Shown here in pieces: positions 25,001-32,426 of a stretch of 64,000 nucleotides of DNA. A program made the translations under genes and the position numbers. Position 1 is the stretch's first letter, and every line of letters starts with the position of its first letter. This DNA is from PALSA-607 sp036501485 (GTDB lineage: Bacteria; Actinomycetota; Actinomycetes; Acidothermales; Acidothermaceae), in NCBI GenBank assembly GCA_036501485.1, contig DASYAG010000012.1, positions 1 through 64,000 of the forward strand, in the 5' to 3' direction. The notes under the pieces were generated by a model that had not been told where the DNA came from, ran no database searches, and was given only the letters and a program-made list of their open reading frames with translations.

Positions 25001-25057
25001 ACTGATGACGCCGTCGCCATTGCTGACGGCCACCTGGCCGAGCACGTCGATCCGCAC
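22055..25057 (-). CDS. AfsR/SARP-family regulator with STAND ATPase and TPR repeats
   Basis: 1000 aa. Order: OmpR-like winged DNA-binding domain (residues 1-95, MRIDVLGQVAVSNGDGV onward), bacterial transcriptional activation domain (about 95-250, with AYEQCRAELAEQLGIDPAGE), NB-ARC-like ATPase with Walker A GRGGVGKS (287-294) and Walker B RVLLVLDG, then TPR-like helices to the end. Such regulators activate secondary metabolism or stress genes after ATP-dependent oligomerisation. It is divergent from a lipoprotein gene 104 bases away, the same arrangement as the LuxR-type regulator at 3577-6387. No biosynthetic cluster is adjacent, so its target is open. Confidence 0.88.
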   Translation of the reverse strand: MRIDVLGQVAVSNGDGVISGQALGGRRARVALVALALSQQAIPADRLASMIWADDLPATWQVALRGVVRGLRTVLAPIGGDDQHVVSTAPSGYQLAPGIDIDVRLAEQAIRRAAELLADGRAAAALELVESISDQTGDQLLPGEDVEWLAPHRIAADATAARALELTVDAAGRVGDHHTAIAAARRAVTKSPLDERAHRSLIRALDASGDRAGAVQAYEQCRAELAEQLGIDPAGETVEVYLAALRDQSASSAARLPVMTSTFIARDREVAQLDAALSQPGLVTVAGRGGVGKSRLAVRVAAARRDFVGGRLWVSLAPVAQDALVASTVALEVGVALGTDDATAVLAEHLAPLGRVLLVLDGCEIVVDGVASLASALLASCPHLTLVVTSRVPLSLEGERVVTVEPLDAPTGDDPAALLASAQVRILIDRVHDSGGDLQVDERLAPHVALLLGQCGGLPLALELVAAQLSAMPVGDLLDHLSDVLVDGEDRLRRVVRGSYALLDDDEAAVYRRLAVLDGPVGLPLIRAVVSGGPIAPVRVVRILRELTARGLLAVDRTGARWRYHQDDDLHRFARELLVERGEESAAFDRLADAVRAALPDDARVSPAGYREAITDMLGSVRSLFGAAMQGSTDRDRCLELAFRLHRYWAATNVAEGRYWLSRLLGDGAESEWTPYATYAMGYLDYWSGDTANAISELETVVRLLEAVESPYTAHSLIYLAGLLDDLDRGAEALDYVRRAIGAAQPFSTDLQVTAAMGMGSVLSERGAPEAARYAADAIALCRAGGSLEQLAAAMPTAAMVCYQVGALDESRAYVAEARPMHADSRRIARVVLLSTSAGISLADGDLDAAVDFGEAADQEATELGVEREVPLIRSILARALLARGDIAAAADRTLAALDAAFSITFEFPLAICLETAALVLTAAGTASGDLATLLATAAVIRERGDRPAPAPLAAAVVALRAELRSELVGVTALSAADGGGLAVALLSAVLPRPAPRRHD

Positions 25058-25161
25058 TGACGAATCGTAGGCGCTCTGCGTTCGGGCGAATTACCGGGAC
25101 GTTACGGGTGGCCGGTGGACTGTGCCGGACAAGGGCCGTTTGAGCTACTCAGGGAGTCACG

Positions 25162-25812
25162 ATGTCGACGAATTCACGCAGCGCAAGCTTGGTCGGTATC
25201 GCCCTGATGGCGACAACGGCGTGTCTCTTGACCGGGTGCAGCAAGAGCTCGAAGGCATCATCTGGAGCCGGCGGCGCTACGGGGGCCGCCGCTTCGATCG
25301 CTGCCGCAGCGGCTGCCGCGGGTGTTTCGGTGCCGCCTGGGGCGGCGGCCGCGCTCGCCGGCGCGACCGGGAAGGGCGGTCCGCTCGACTCGTCGAAGCA
25401 GTGCGCGGCGATCAAGCCGGCCGACGTCCAGGCCTTGATGAAGGCGCCGGTCACCCCGGTCGTGGACAACCCCGGCGAGTGCTCGTTCTACGGCGGCGAC
25501 CTCAAGATCGACATCTACGCAAACGACCCGAACCAGAAGTACTACCAAAACCCGGTGAACGGCCCTGGGACCACGCCGGTTCCGGGTGTTGGCGACCAGG
25601 CGCAGTGGTTCGCGCCGATCCCAGGGACGAACACGCCATGGCTCGAGGCGCACAAGGGTTCAACTAGCTGCGTCATCTCGCCAGCCGACCCCCCCGAGAC
25701 CACGATTCCGTACACCGGCACGGACCCGTTCGAGAAGATCGCGCCCGCCGACTCCGCCGCCTACGCGGCCAAAGAAGGCGTGCTCTGCAACGACATCTTC
25801 TCGGCGAGCTAG
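25162..25812 (+). CDS. Secreted lipoprotein, DUF3558-like
   Basis: 216 aa. Signal peptide with lipobox LLTGC (Cys about residue 26), an Ala/Gly-rich linker, then a domain starting with CAAIKPADVQALMKAPVTPV and containing paired cysteines (ECSFYGGD and the C-terminal VLCND). This is the layout of actinobacterial DUF3558 lipoproteins. The ATG follows GGGAGTCACG. It is divergent from the AfsR-like regulator and its stop overlaps the convergent carbonic anhydrase by 4 bases. It may report the envelope state to that regulator; the idea rests on gene order only. Confidence 0.75.
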   Translation: MSTNSRSASLVGIALMATTACLLTGCSKSSKASSGAGGATGAAASIAAAAAAAGVSVPPGAAAALAGATGKGGPLDSSKQCAAIKPADVQALMKAPVTPVVDNPGECSFYGGDLKIDIYANDPNQKYYQNPVNGPGTTPVPGVGDQAQWFAPIPGTNTPWLEAHKGSTSCVISPADPPETTIPYTGTDPFEKIAPADSAAYAAKEGVLCNDIFSAS

Positions 25813-26306
25813 ACGACTTCGGCGAGCTTGCCTGTAGCGACGTCGAAGATGAAGCCGCGGATCTTGTCGGTGTAGGCGATGAAGGGATTCGACCGCAGCC
25901 GTAGCACCGACTGCCGCAAATCCTCCTCGAGATCGGTGAACGAGTCGAACGACCAGTCGGGCTTGAATCCCACCTCTGCCTGCAGTTCTGCCTTGAACTT
26001 CATCTCGTCGAGGCCGAGGTTTGCGCAGTCGGTGTGGTGGATCAGGACGATCTCGCGGGTGCCTGTTACGCGCTGGCTGATCGTGAGTGAGCGGATCACG
26101 TCCGGGCTGATCACGCCGCCACCGTTGCGGATGATGTGGGCGTCGCCGACCTGTAAACCAAGAAGCGCGTGGACGTCGATGCGTGAATCCATGCACGCGA
26201 CTACCGCGAGGCGCTTCGCCGGGCGAATGGGCACCATGCCGACGAAGGTCTCGGCATACCGGCGGTTGTTGTCGAGCAGTTCGTCGATGACAGACATGTC
26301 CTCCAT
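25809..26306 (-). CDS. Beta-class carbonic anhydrase
   Basis: 165 aa, the size of the small mycobacterial Rv1284-type enzymes. The zinc site is complete: Cys-Asp pair in ACMDSRID and the H-x-x-C in IHHTDCANLG. The Asp-Arg dyad of CMDSR is the usual catalytic gate. It interconverts CO2 and bicarbonate in the cytoplasm. ATG 26306 has GGGAG ten bases upstream. It begins 4 bases after the GNAT-VOC gene, so the two are one transcript. Nothing unusual is seen in the active site. Confidence 0.92.
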   Translation of the reverse strand: MEDMSVIDELLDNNRRYAETFVGMVPIRPAKRLAVVACMDSRIDVHALLGLQVGDAHIIRNGGGVISPDVIRSLTISQRVTGTREIVLIHHTDCANLGLDEMKFKAELQAEVGFKPDWSFDSFTDLEEDLRQSVLRLRSNPFIAYTDKIRGFIFDVATGKLAEVV

Positions 26307-26310
26307 GGTT

Positions 26311-27240
26311 TCACGGCTCCCAGTTGGCCGGGGTTGTGGCGCCGGAGACGCCGATGCGGTGGCCCTCGGGCAGGGTGAAGGTGAAGTCGCGGCGTCCCCA
26401 TGGGCGATCTCCGGGCGCTTCGGTGACTTCCAGCCCGGCCGCTACTACCCGGGCGTGAATGTCGTCGATCCAGACGCCGACCTCGAACGTCACCTCATTC
26501 GCTCGAACCTCGCCGTGGCGGCGCCGCAGCTGGATGCCCGCGCTACCAGACCAGGGCGCAACCGCGACCTCGCCGATGGTGACCGGTTCGCCGTACATCC
26601 AGGCGATATGCATTCCGAGGACGCCGCACAACAACTGCGCGGTGCCCTCGACGTCGTGAACCTCGAGTGCGGCCGTGATGGTGAATACCGTCGGGTCGAC
26701 AGGGTTAGCGGCAACCGCCATCACCACGGTCTGACCCACGCGGTCGTTGTACGACCGAGGCAAGCGGGCGCGTTCGGCCAGGCCCGCATGCATGGCGACC
26801 TTGAGCGAGCCGATGTTGCGGGAGTCGGCCCATGCCTCGAGGCCATCGACGCCTGGCTGTGCGAGTAGAAACGGCACGATTGCGCGCGCCGCTTCGCTCA
26901 TGAGTCCCTGACCCCAATGACTTCGTCGCAAGCTCCAACCCAACCCGCGGGTGGTGCTGCCTTGGTCGGCGAAGATGCCGATCGTGCCGAGTACGGTCGG
27001 GTCGTCGTGCAGGCGTACCGCCCAGGTCATGCCGCCATTCTGGTCGAGGTCGGCGGCCAGACGACGCTGCAATTGCTCGATCGAGTGACTCGGCGACGAC
27101 CCGTACATGTACTGATGCACCAGCGGATCGGCGTCCATCTCGAAAAGATCGGTGGCGTCGACGGTGGGATCCAACGGACGAAGCTCGAGGCGAGCGGTAG
27201 ATAATTCGGTGATGACCAATGGTGGTCTCGGGTTGTTCAC
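26311..27240 (-). CDS. GNAT acetyltransferase fused to a VOC (glyoxalase-like) domain
   Basis: 309 aa. Residues 1-180 form a RimJ-type GNAT fold (STARLELRPLDPTVDATDLF, acetyl-CoA loop SLRRSHWGQGLMSEAARAIV, and the NIGSLKVAMHAGL segment). Residues 185-309 form a VOC domain with two beta-alpha-beta-beta-beta halves (FTITAALEVHDVEGTAQLLC to FTLPEGHRIGVSG). The start is GTG 27240, with no strong ribosome site. It is cotranscribed with the carbonic anhydrase. The pairing suggests acetylation plus binding of a related small molecule or resistance ligand; the substrate is unknown. Confidence 0.8.
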   Translation of the reverse strand: MNNPRPPLVITELSTARLELRPLDPTVDATDLFEMDADPLVHQYMYGSSPSHSIEQLQRRLAADLDQNGGMTWAVRLHDDPTVLGTIGIFADQGSTTRGLGWSLRRSHWGQGLMSEAARAIVPFLLAQPGVDGLEAWADSRNIGSLKVAMHAGLAERARLPRSYNDRVGQTVVMAVAANPVDPTVFTITAALEVHDVEGTAQLLCGVLGMHIAWMYGEPVTIGEVAVAPWSGSAGIQLRRRHGEVRANEVTFEVGVWIDDIHARVVAAGLEVTEAPGDRPWGRRDFTFTLPEGHRIGVSGATTPANWEP

Positions 27241-27281
27241 GCGCCGAGACTAACCGGCCGGCCTGCGTTGGAGGAGGACCC

Positions 27282-27659
27282 GTGGCGGCGAGCGTCAGCA
27301 TCGACGGTGACGTCATGACGGTTGTCATGCACGGGCTCGACAAGCTGTGGAGCATGAAGAGCCAGCTCGACATTCCGTTGGCCCACGTGCGCGGCGCCGC
27401 AGCCGATCCGGCGATCGTGCACGAGTCAAAAGGTTGGCGCGGACCCGGCAGCAACGTGCCTGGGGTCTTAACGGCCGGCACGTTCCACCAGCACGGCGAA
27501 CTCATTTTTTGGGATGTCCACCGTGGTGACAACGCCGTCGTCATCGACCTCGAGCACGAACACTTCGAGCGGTTGGTGATCGAGGTCGACGATCCGCTCG
27601 CGACGGTCCAACTCATCGAGCGTGCGATAGCCGGCAGGGCTGGTTCGGCTGACCGCTGA
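27282..27659 (+). CDS. Conserved actinobacterial protein of unknown function (PH-like fold possible)
   Basis: 125 aa. GTG 27282 was chosen because GGAGGA lies three bases upstream and homologues begin at this strand (MAASVSIDGDVMTVVMHGLD). The body alternates beta strands with a final helix (DPLATVQLIERAIAG) and contains the conserved GTFHQHGELIFWDVH block, which suggests a small beta-barrel such as a bacterial PH domain. No signal peptide or membrane segment. It precedes an MFS exporter on the same strand. I know it only as a widespread uncharacterised family. Confidence 0.7.
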   Translation: MAASVSIDGDVMTVVMHGLDKLWSMKSQLDIPLAHVRGAAADPAIVHESKGWRGPGSNVPGVLTAGTFHQHGELIFWDVHRGDNAVVIDLEHEHFERLVIEVDDPLATVQLIERAIAGRAGSADR

Positions 27660-27813
27660 CGAGACGGACGACGGTGAGCGGGGAGCAGGGAAGTCACCGG
27701 GTGGGCTGAACGCCGAGCGCAAGAGGCTGCTTGCTGACCTGCGGCCGCTGCGCGAATCGGCGGAGTACCGACGGCTCTGGCTTGGCCAGGGCCTGTCGGC
27801 GACAGGCAACCAG

Positions 27814-29013
27814 ATGACCAACGTGGCGGTGCCGGTGCAGGTGTACGCGATGACGCATTCGTCATTCGCGGTCGGCGCAATCGGGCTCACCGTGGCGATC
27901 CCACTTATCGTCGTTGGGCTACTCGGTGGCTCGCTGGCGGACGCGGTTGACCGGCGAAAGTTGGTGCTGCTCACCAGCTCGGGTCTCGCGCTTCTCTCGT
28001 TTGTATTTGCGTTGCAAGCAGCACTCAACCTTCGGCAACTGTGGCTGCTCTACGTCGTAATTGCCTTGCAGGGAGCACTTTTTGCGATCGATCAGCCGGC
28101 GCGATCCACTTTCGCCCCGCGCCTGTTACCGTCCGACCGCATTCCGGCCGCCCAAGCACTGAACCAGCTGTCGTTTCAGTTGAGCGGCACGATTGGTCCG
28201 CTGCTTGCGGGCGTTGTCATCGCGGCAGCGGGTCTTAAGGCTGCGTACGCGACCGACGCTGCGACGTTCACTATTGCTGTTTACGCCGTCGTGAAGTTGC
28301 GCCCGATGCCACCGCAAGGTGGCGGTGCGCCTCCCGGATTTGCCGCTGTTGCCGAGGGATTGCGCTGGGCTCGCAAGCATCGCGTGATCGCGATGGTGTT
28401 CCTGGTCGACCTGAACGCGATGATTTTCGGGATGCCACGGGCGGTCTTCCCGGCGTTGGCGGCGACGCACTTCGGTGGTGGCGCGCGGACGGTCGGCGTC
28501 CTCTACGCGGCACCCGCGATCGGCGGACTCCTTGGCGCCGCGTTCTCGGGACCACTCGCTCGGGTGCGGCGGCAAGGACTGGCCGTGCTGGTGTCGATCG
28601 TCGTGTGGGGCGGGTCGATCGCGGGCTTCAGCGTGAGTCGTTCACTGCTGCTTGGCGCGACACTGCTCGCCGTCGCGGGTGGCGCGGACATGGTGAGCGC
28701 GGTCTTCCGAGGCACGATGCTGCTTCAGAACGTGCCCGATGCGTTGCTCGGGCGACTGAGCGCGGTCAACATCGTGGTGGTCACCGGAGGGCCGCGACTG
28801 GGCGACCTCGAGGCCGGTGGAGTGGCCGCACTCACGAGTCCGGTGTTCAGTGCAGTGAGCGGGGGCTTGGCGTGCGTGGTCGGCGTCATCTTGCTCGGGC
28901 TGGCCGTCCCGGCGTTCGCTCGCTACCGCTCGGACCCCAATGCAGCCACCAACCCAAGGCCCACTCCCACGCCGGACGAGTTCCCACCCGACGTCCCGCC
29001 CGCCGCGGCTTGA
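27814..29013 (+). CDS. MFS exporter (EntS-like) with an unresolved start
   Basis: 399 aa from the first canonical start, ATG 27814. The frame is open further upstream, and in it the codons for LRESAEYRRLWLGQGLSATG match the normal N-terminus of EntS-like exporters, so the real protein is longer by about 36 residues or more. No ATG, GTG or TTG lies in that frame after the upstream stop; only CTG codons do (for example 27706). A GTG at 27675 in another frame starts a peptide ending at 27709. Either a CTG start or a frameshift is implied. The loop GGSLADAVDRRKLVLL marks the MFS fold. Confidence 0.75.
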   Translation: MTNVAVPVQVYAMTHSSFAVGAIGLTVAIPLIVVGLLGGSLADAVDRRKLVLLTSSGLALLSFVFALQAALNLRQLWLLYVVIALQGALFAIDQPARSTFAPRLLPSDRIPAAQALNQLSFQLSGTIGPLLAGVVIAAAGLKAAYATDAATFTIAVYAVVKLRPMPPQGGGAPPGFAAVAEGLRWARKHRVIAMVFLVDLNAMIFGMPRAVFPALAATHFGGGARTVGVLYAAPAIGGLLGAAFSGPLARVRRQGLAVLVSIVVWGGSIAGFSVSRSLLLGATLLAVAGGADMVSAVFRGTMLLQNVPDALLGRLSAVNIVVVTGGPRLGDLEAGGVAALTSPVFSAVSGGLACVVGVILLGLAVPAFARYRSDPNAATNPRPTPTPDEFPPDVPPAAA

Positions 29014-29034
29014 TGATCGCTCCGCTCCACTGTC

Positions 29035-29114
29035 GGTTGATCACGTAAGGGGGGTGTCGGGTCGCCTCAATAGGTGAGCGCACCTGTTGAAGTGACGGTT
29101 CGCCTAGCGCGACG
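29035..29114 (+). promoter_or_regulatory. Copy 2 of the 80-bp dispersed motif, candidate structured leader RNA
   Basis: Shares GGTTGATCACGTAAGGGGGG and the following base with copy 1 (207-286), then about 80 percent identity. The closing helix here is GTCGC/GCGAC, a G:C inversion relative to copy 1. The first hairpin is CAATAGG/CCTGTTG and the second GTGA/TCGC, so pairing is kept despite changes. It ends 79 bases before the chemoreceptor-like gene at 29194 and starts 21 bases after the MFS stop. Confidence 0.5.
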
Positions 29115-29193
29115 GGCGGTCAGCAGCAGCCGTCAGCGCAGGTTGGCTCACCCTTTTGGCTCAGCGCTCGCCCACGCCGGCCGATGGAGCGGC

Positions 29194-30255
29194 ATGCGAT
29201 CCAGACGTAGCCGTGCGCCGATGTCGCCTGGCCGCGCTGCGCTCGAACAGTTCGACGCGTTCGAGATCCTGGAGAAGGCGCCGAACTGCGTCATCGTGAT
29301 CGACGAGCAGGCGACGGTTGTGTACCAGAACGCGGCGTCCCGCGAACTCGACGAACGGATAGGCGCCACTTACGGCGAGGCCCTGCTCGACGCCGTCCGC
29401 ACTGCTCTCGCCGGTTCACGGTCTGGGCACTACCCGCTCACCGTGCCCGTCGTGGCTAAGACGAGATCGGGTCAGGCACACGCTGACGTAACGGTCGACC
29501 GCATCGCCGGCGGATTCGTCGCTAGCTGGGCCGACCGAACCCAAGCGCGCGAGGGTGGCCAGGTCGTCACGAAGGTCGCGACCGAACTCCTCTCGACCGC
29601 CGAGTCGTTCACCGTTTTCGCCGACATGTTGGCGAACGCCGTCATCGAGGTGTCGGAACAGGCGTATGCAGTCGCGACCGGATCCGACCAGCTGACCGAC
29701 AGCATTCAGGAGATCGCCAGCAGTGCGGCCACGGCCGTCGGAAACACTGCCGGCGCGGTGCGTTCTGCACAGTCGGCGACCGACCTTGTAGCTCGCCTCA
29801 GTGAGTCGAGTGACCGCATCGGTGCAGTCAGTCGGCTGATCGGCTCCATCGCTGGACAGACCAACTTGCTTGCCTTAAACGCGACGATCGAAGCCGCCCG
29901 AGCGGGTCAGGCAGGTCGAGGATTCGCGGTGGTCGCGAGCGAAGTGAAGACGCTCGCCCGACGCAGCGCCGAAGCCACCGAAGACATCACGAGCACGGTT
30001 GCTGCTATCCAGGCGGACACCGCGGCGGCCGCGGCAGCACTCGACGAAATCGTGCATGCCATCGAGATGATGGATTCAGAGCAGACCACGATCGCAAGCG
30101 CGGTCGAGGAGCAGAGCATGACGGCAGCAGAGATCGGCGCCCGGGTCTCGGCCGTTGCGCGAGCAGCCGAATCGTCATCGTCAGCACTCATCGGGCTACG
30201 CGAGGCTGCCAACGTCGTCGCCGCGAAGTCGCACGAACTCCGCGCGTTGGTCTAG
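29194..30255 (+). CDS. Soluble PAS-domain methyl-accepting chemotaxis-like protein
   Basis: 353 aa with no membrane helix. Residues about 15-120 form a PAS-like sensor (FDAFEILEKAPNCVIVIDEQ). The rest is a coiled MCP signalling domain with the hairpin tip IAGQTNLLALNATIEAARAG, which contacts CheA and CheW. ATG 29194 has GGAG six bases upstream; ATG 29221 is the alternative, and the longer frame from 29074 runs through the candidate leader RNA. No che or flagellar genes are in the window, so it may work with a distant Che-like pathway. Confidence 0.85.
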   Translation: MRSRRSRAPMSPGRAALEQFDAFEILEKAPNCVIVIDEQATVVYQNAASRELDERIGATYGEALLDAVRTALAGSRSGHYPLTVPVVAKTRSGQAHADVTVDRIAGGFVASWADRTQAREGGQVVTKVATELLSTAESFTVFADMLANAVIEVSEQAYAVATGSDQLTDSIQEIASSAATAVGNTAGAVRSAQSATDLVARLSESSDRIGAVSRLIGSIAGQTNLLALNATIEAARAGQAGRGFAVVASEVKTLARRSAEATEDITSTVAAIQADTAAAAAALDEIVHAIEMMDSEQTTIASAVEEQSMTAAEIGARVSAVARAAESSSSALIGLREAANVVAAKSHELRALV

Positions 30256-30272
30256 CGGGTAGCAGGTAGCAG

Positions 30273-31400
30273 CTAGCGATGTGGCTGTCGTTTGACGGCC
30301 TCGTAGAAAACCTTGGCCCGGGCGTGTTCGAGCGCACGTGCCCGCCCATCGCGACGCGTCTCCAGACGTCGCTGTTCGCGCAGTAACTTCTCGTAGTCAT
30401 CGAACCGCGTGGCGTCGAGGTCGCCTTCGGCAATCGCCCGGCCGACTGCACATCCGGGCTCGCCGTGATGCGCGCAATCGGCGAATCGGCAATCGTCCGC
30501 GAACTCGACAATGTCGGCGAACGCGGCACCGATGCCCTCCTCTGCTTCCCATAGCGCGAGGCCGCGAAGTCCTGGTGTATCGATGGCCACGGCGCCCGAC
30601 GGCAAGACCACCAGCTCGCGCGCTGTCGTGGTGTGGCGACCTTTCCCGTCGTCGCGAACCGCGCCGGTCTGCAACACGAATGTGCCTGCGCCTAAGGCAT
30701 TTGTGAGCGTCGACTTGCCGGCGCCCGATGGTCCGATCATCGCCACGGTTTGCCCCGACCCCAGATAACCGGCGAGCGCATCGAGGCCTTCGCCGGTCGC
30801 GGAGCTCACCGCGAAAACGTCAGCGCCCACCGCGTCGGCACGGGCATCCGCGATTCGCTGGGGAACGTCGACAGCGATGTCGGCCTTTGTCAGCAGGACG
30901 ACGGGTGTGGCACCCGATTGCCACGCTAACGCGAGGCAGCGCTGCAAAAGCCGAGGGCGCGATCGCCCGACGAGCGGCGCCACGATGAACACTGTGTCGA
31001 CGTTCGCGGCCACCACCTGTGCGACGGTCGCGCGACCGCTGATCGACCGTTCGAACGACGATCGGCGACTCAGGACGGCGACGGCGACGGTGCCGTCGAG
31101 TGCAACCCAATCACCGACGGCCGGGGTGCCGACCGGCTCCCCAGGCTCCGCCGGGTCGGGCTCGAACAGTCGGCCCGACGGGCGCACCCGCGTGGACGCA
31201 GACCCGGTGAGCACGGTCAATGCGCCGCGGTCGACGCGCGCGACACGAGCGGGCGTCAGTTCGAGGCCGCGCATCGATGACAGCGAAGCGAGTTCGGCGG
31301 CACGGGTGTCGTCCCAGCCGAGTACCGAGAGCGAAGAGCCGACGCCCTCTGAGGCGTCGTCGGTTGCCGAGGCGTCGTCGGAAGATGAGTCGAAAGGCAT
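30273..31400 (-). CDS. rsgA: Ribosome biogenesis GTPase RsgA
   Basis: 375 aa, a circularly permuted GTPase that checks the 30S decoding centre during maturation. Motifs in permuted order: G4 LLTKADIA, G1 IGPSGAGKST, G3 AIDTPGLRG. An N-terminal OB-fold (RVARVDRGALTVLTG) and a C-terminal zinc knuckle (DDCRFADCAHHGEPGCAV) are present. ATG 31400 has AGGAG ten bases upstream; the open frame continues to 31478, but that part is unlike the family. A 16-codon ORF with a strong ribosome site lies 43 bases upstream. Its stop is 17 bases from the chemoreceptor's stop. Confidence 0.93.
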   Translation of the reverse strand: MPFDSSSDDASATDDASEGVGSSLSVLGWDDTRAAELASLSSMRGLELTPARVARVDRGALTVLTGSASTRVRPSGRLFEPDPAEPGEPVGTPAVGDWVALDGTVAVAVLSRRSSFERSISGRATVAQVVAANVDTVFIVAPLVGRSRPRLLQRCLALAWQSGATPVVLLTKADIAVDVPQRIADARADAVGADVFAVSSATGEGLDALAGYLGSGQTVAMIGPSGAGKSTLTNALGAGTFVLQTGAVRDDGKGRHTTTARELVVLPSGAVAIDTPGLRGLALWEAEEGIGAAFADIVEFADDCRFADCAHHGEPGCAVGRAIAEGDLDATRFDDYEKLLREQRRLETRRDGRARALEHARAKVFYEAVKRQPHR

Positions 31401-31443
31401 GGTCGAGCGCTCCTGCGAAGTGAGGTGGGCGCTCGGTACAGCG

Positions 31444-31494
31444 TCAGGCGATACCGAGCGAGAGGACGGCGCGCACAACGACGAAGACGTTCAT
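31444..31494 (-). CDS. Putative 16-aa leader peptide ahead of rsgA
   Basis: ATG 31494 to TGA 31444 encodes MNVFVVVRAVLSLGIA. An exact AGGAGG (31503-31508, minus strand) lies 8 bases upstream, the best ribosome site in this neighbourhood. The peptide is hydrophobic with one Arg and ends 43 bases before the rsgA start. It could couple translation or act as an upstream-ORF attenuator. No run of one amino acid is seen that would point to a specific sensor. Chance occurrence cannot be excluded without homologues. Confidence 0.4.
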   Translation of the reverse strand: MNVFVVVRAVLSLGIA

Positions 31495-31592
31495 AGCGGC
31501 CACCTCCTCTTTCACTCGGTGATTCGCGAACAGTAAGCCTGGGACGACCGCGAGCGCTACGCAATAACCGCGCTGCAGGCTCATCGAAACAC

Positions 31593-32414
31593 TCATCGGA
31601 GCCGGTGCGGCGGTCCGATCCGGACGTCGACCCCGGGTGAGTAGTGCACCAACGGCTCGCCGACGGGCTGCGGCAAGCCGGCCGCGGCGACCAATCCGTC
31701 ATCGACGTATCGAGCCGTCGCGCGGTGCAGCACCCATGGATGGTGTTGCGCGATGCCATACCGCCGCCAACTGCCAGCACCAGCCCGCGAATGAGCCGAC
31801 GCGGAGAAGCCGCGGAACATCCCCGGCCCGGTGATGCTGAACAACCTCCATCTGGCCGTCAGGAAATGGTCGCGCTGGGTGAGTTCGCTTGGTTTGAACG
31901 GCGGCCCGATGTCGATGGTCACGTTGCTACTTGCGCCGCGTGGACCCGGCCACCGACGCGAGCATGAGTAAGTCACGACGTCGCCGGAACGCTCCAATGA
32001 CATGCGCGACCACATGTACGGCAGCCGAAAAGTCGCGCGCGCGGTCAATACCGCACCGAGTCGCGATGTATCAAGAGAGAAGAACCAGATGCCCGCCCGG
32101 CCGTACTCGTCGATCACGTAGGTGCGCACGTTGGTTTCGCAAAACCGCGATGCCCATGGCAGCGAAGGCGTGTGCGGCAGGCTCACGAACATGTTGAACG
32201 GGACGAGCCCGACCCATGCCTTTCCATCGAACGTATCGAGCGTGAGCCCGGCAGGTAACAGTCGTGCCACCACGTCTGGCTCATATGCCCAATGCAAGAA
32301 CGTCAACGTGTCCCAGCGGTGCATCATCACCGGGTGCACGACCTCGACCGGACACACCGGGCCGTAAGCTTCGACGTCCGATGGGCCTGGTGTGAACGGC
32401 ATAAAGCCCATCAT
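31593..32414 (-). CDS. DUF2071 (YqjF-like) protein
   Basis: 273 aa, full length for the DUF2071 family, whose fold resembles acetoacetate decarboxylase. Typical segments are MHRWDTLTFLHWAYEPDVVA, LLPAGLTLDTFDGKAWVGLV and the FFSLDTSRLGAVLTAR strand. No signal peptide. It is the third gene of a tight operon (12-base gap) behind a cytochrome b and a molybdenum oxidoreductase. Several ATG codons lie at the start (32414, 32411, 32402) and cannot be separated. The biochemical role is unknown. Confidence 0.82.
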   Translation of the reverse strand: MMGFMPFTPGPSDVEAYGPVCPVEVVHPVMMHRWDTLTFLHWAYEPDVVARLLPAGLTLDTFDGKAWVGLVPFNMFVSLPHTPSLPWASRFCETNVRTYVIDEYGRAGIWFFSLDTSRLGAVLTARATFRLPYMWSRMSLERSGDVVTYSCSRRWPGPRGASSNVTIDIGPPFKPSELTQRDHFLTARWRLFSITGPGMFRGFSASAHSRAGAGSWRRYGIAQHHPWVLHRATARYVDDGLVAAAGLPQPVGEPLVHYSPGVDVRIGPPHRLR

Positions 32415-32426
32415 GGCCGACGTCGA

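Noticed and set aside
24398..25226. Plus-strand frames inside the AfsR-like gene
   Set aside because: Shadow frames of a complete 1000-aa regulator with intact Walker motifs.
30256..30272. Short GTAGCAG tandem repeat between chemoreceptor and rsgA
   Set aside because: Only about two copies of 7 bases; too short to separate from chance.
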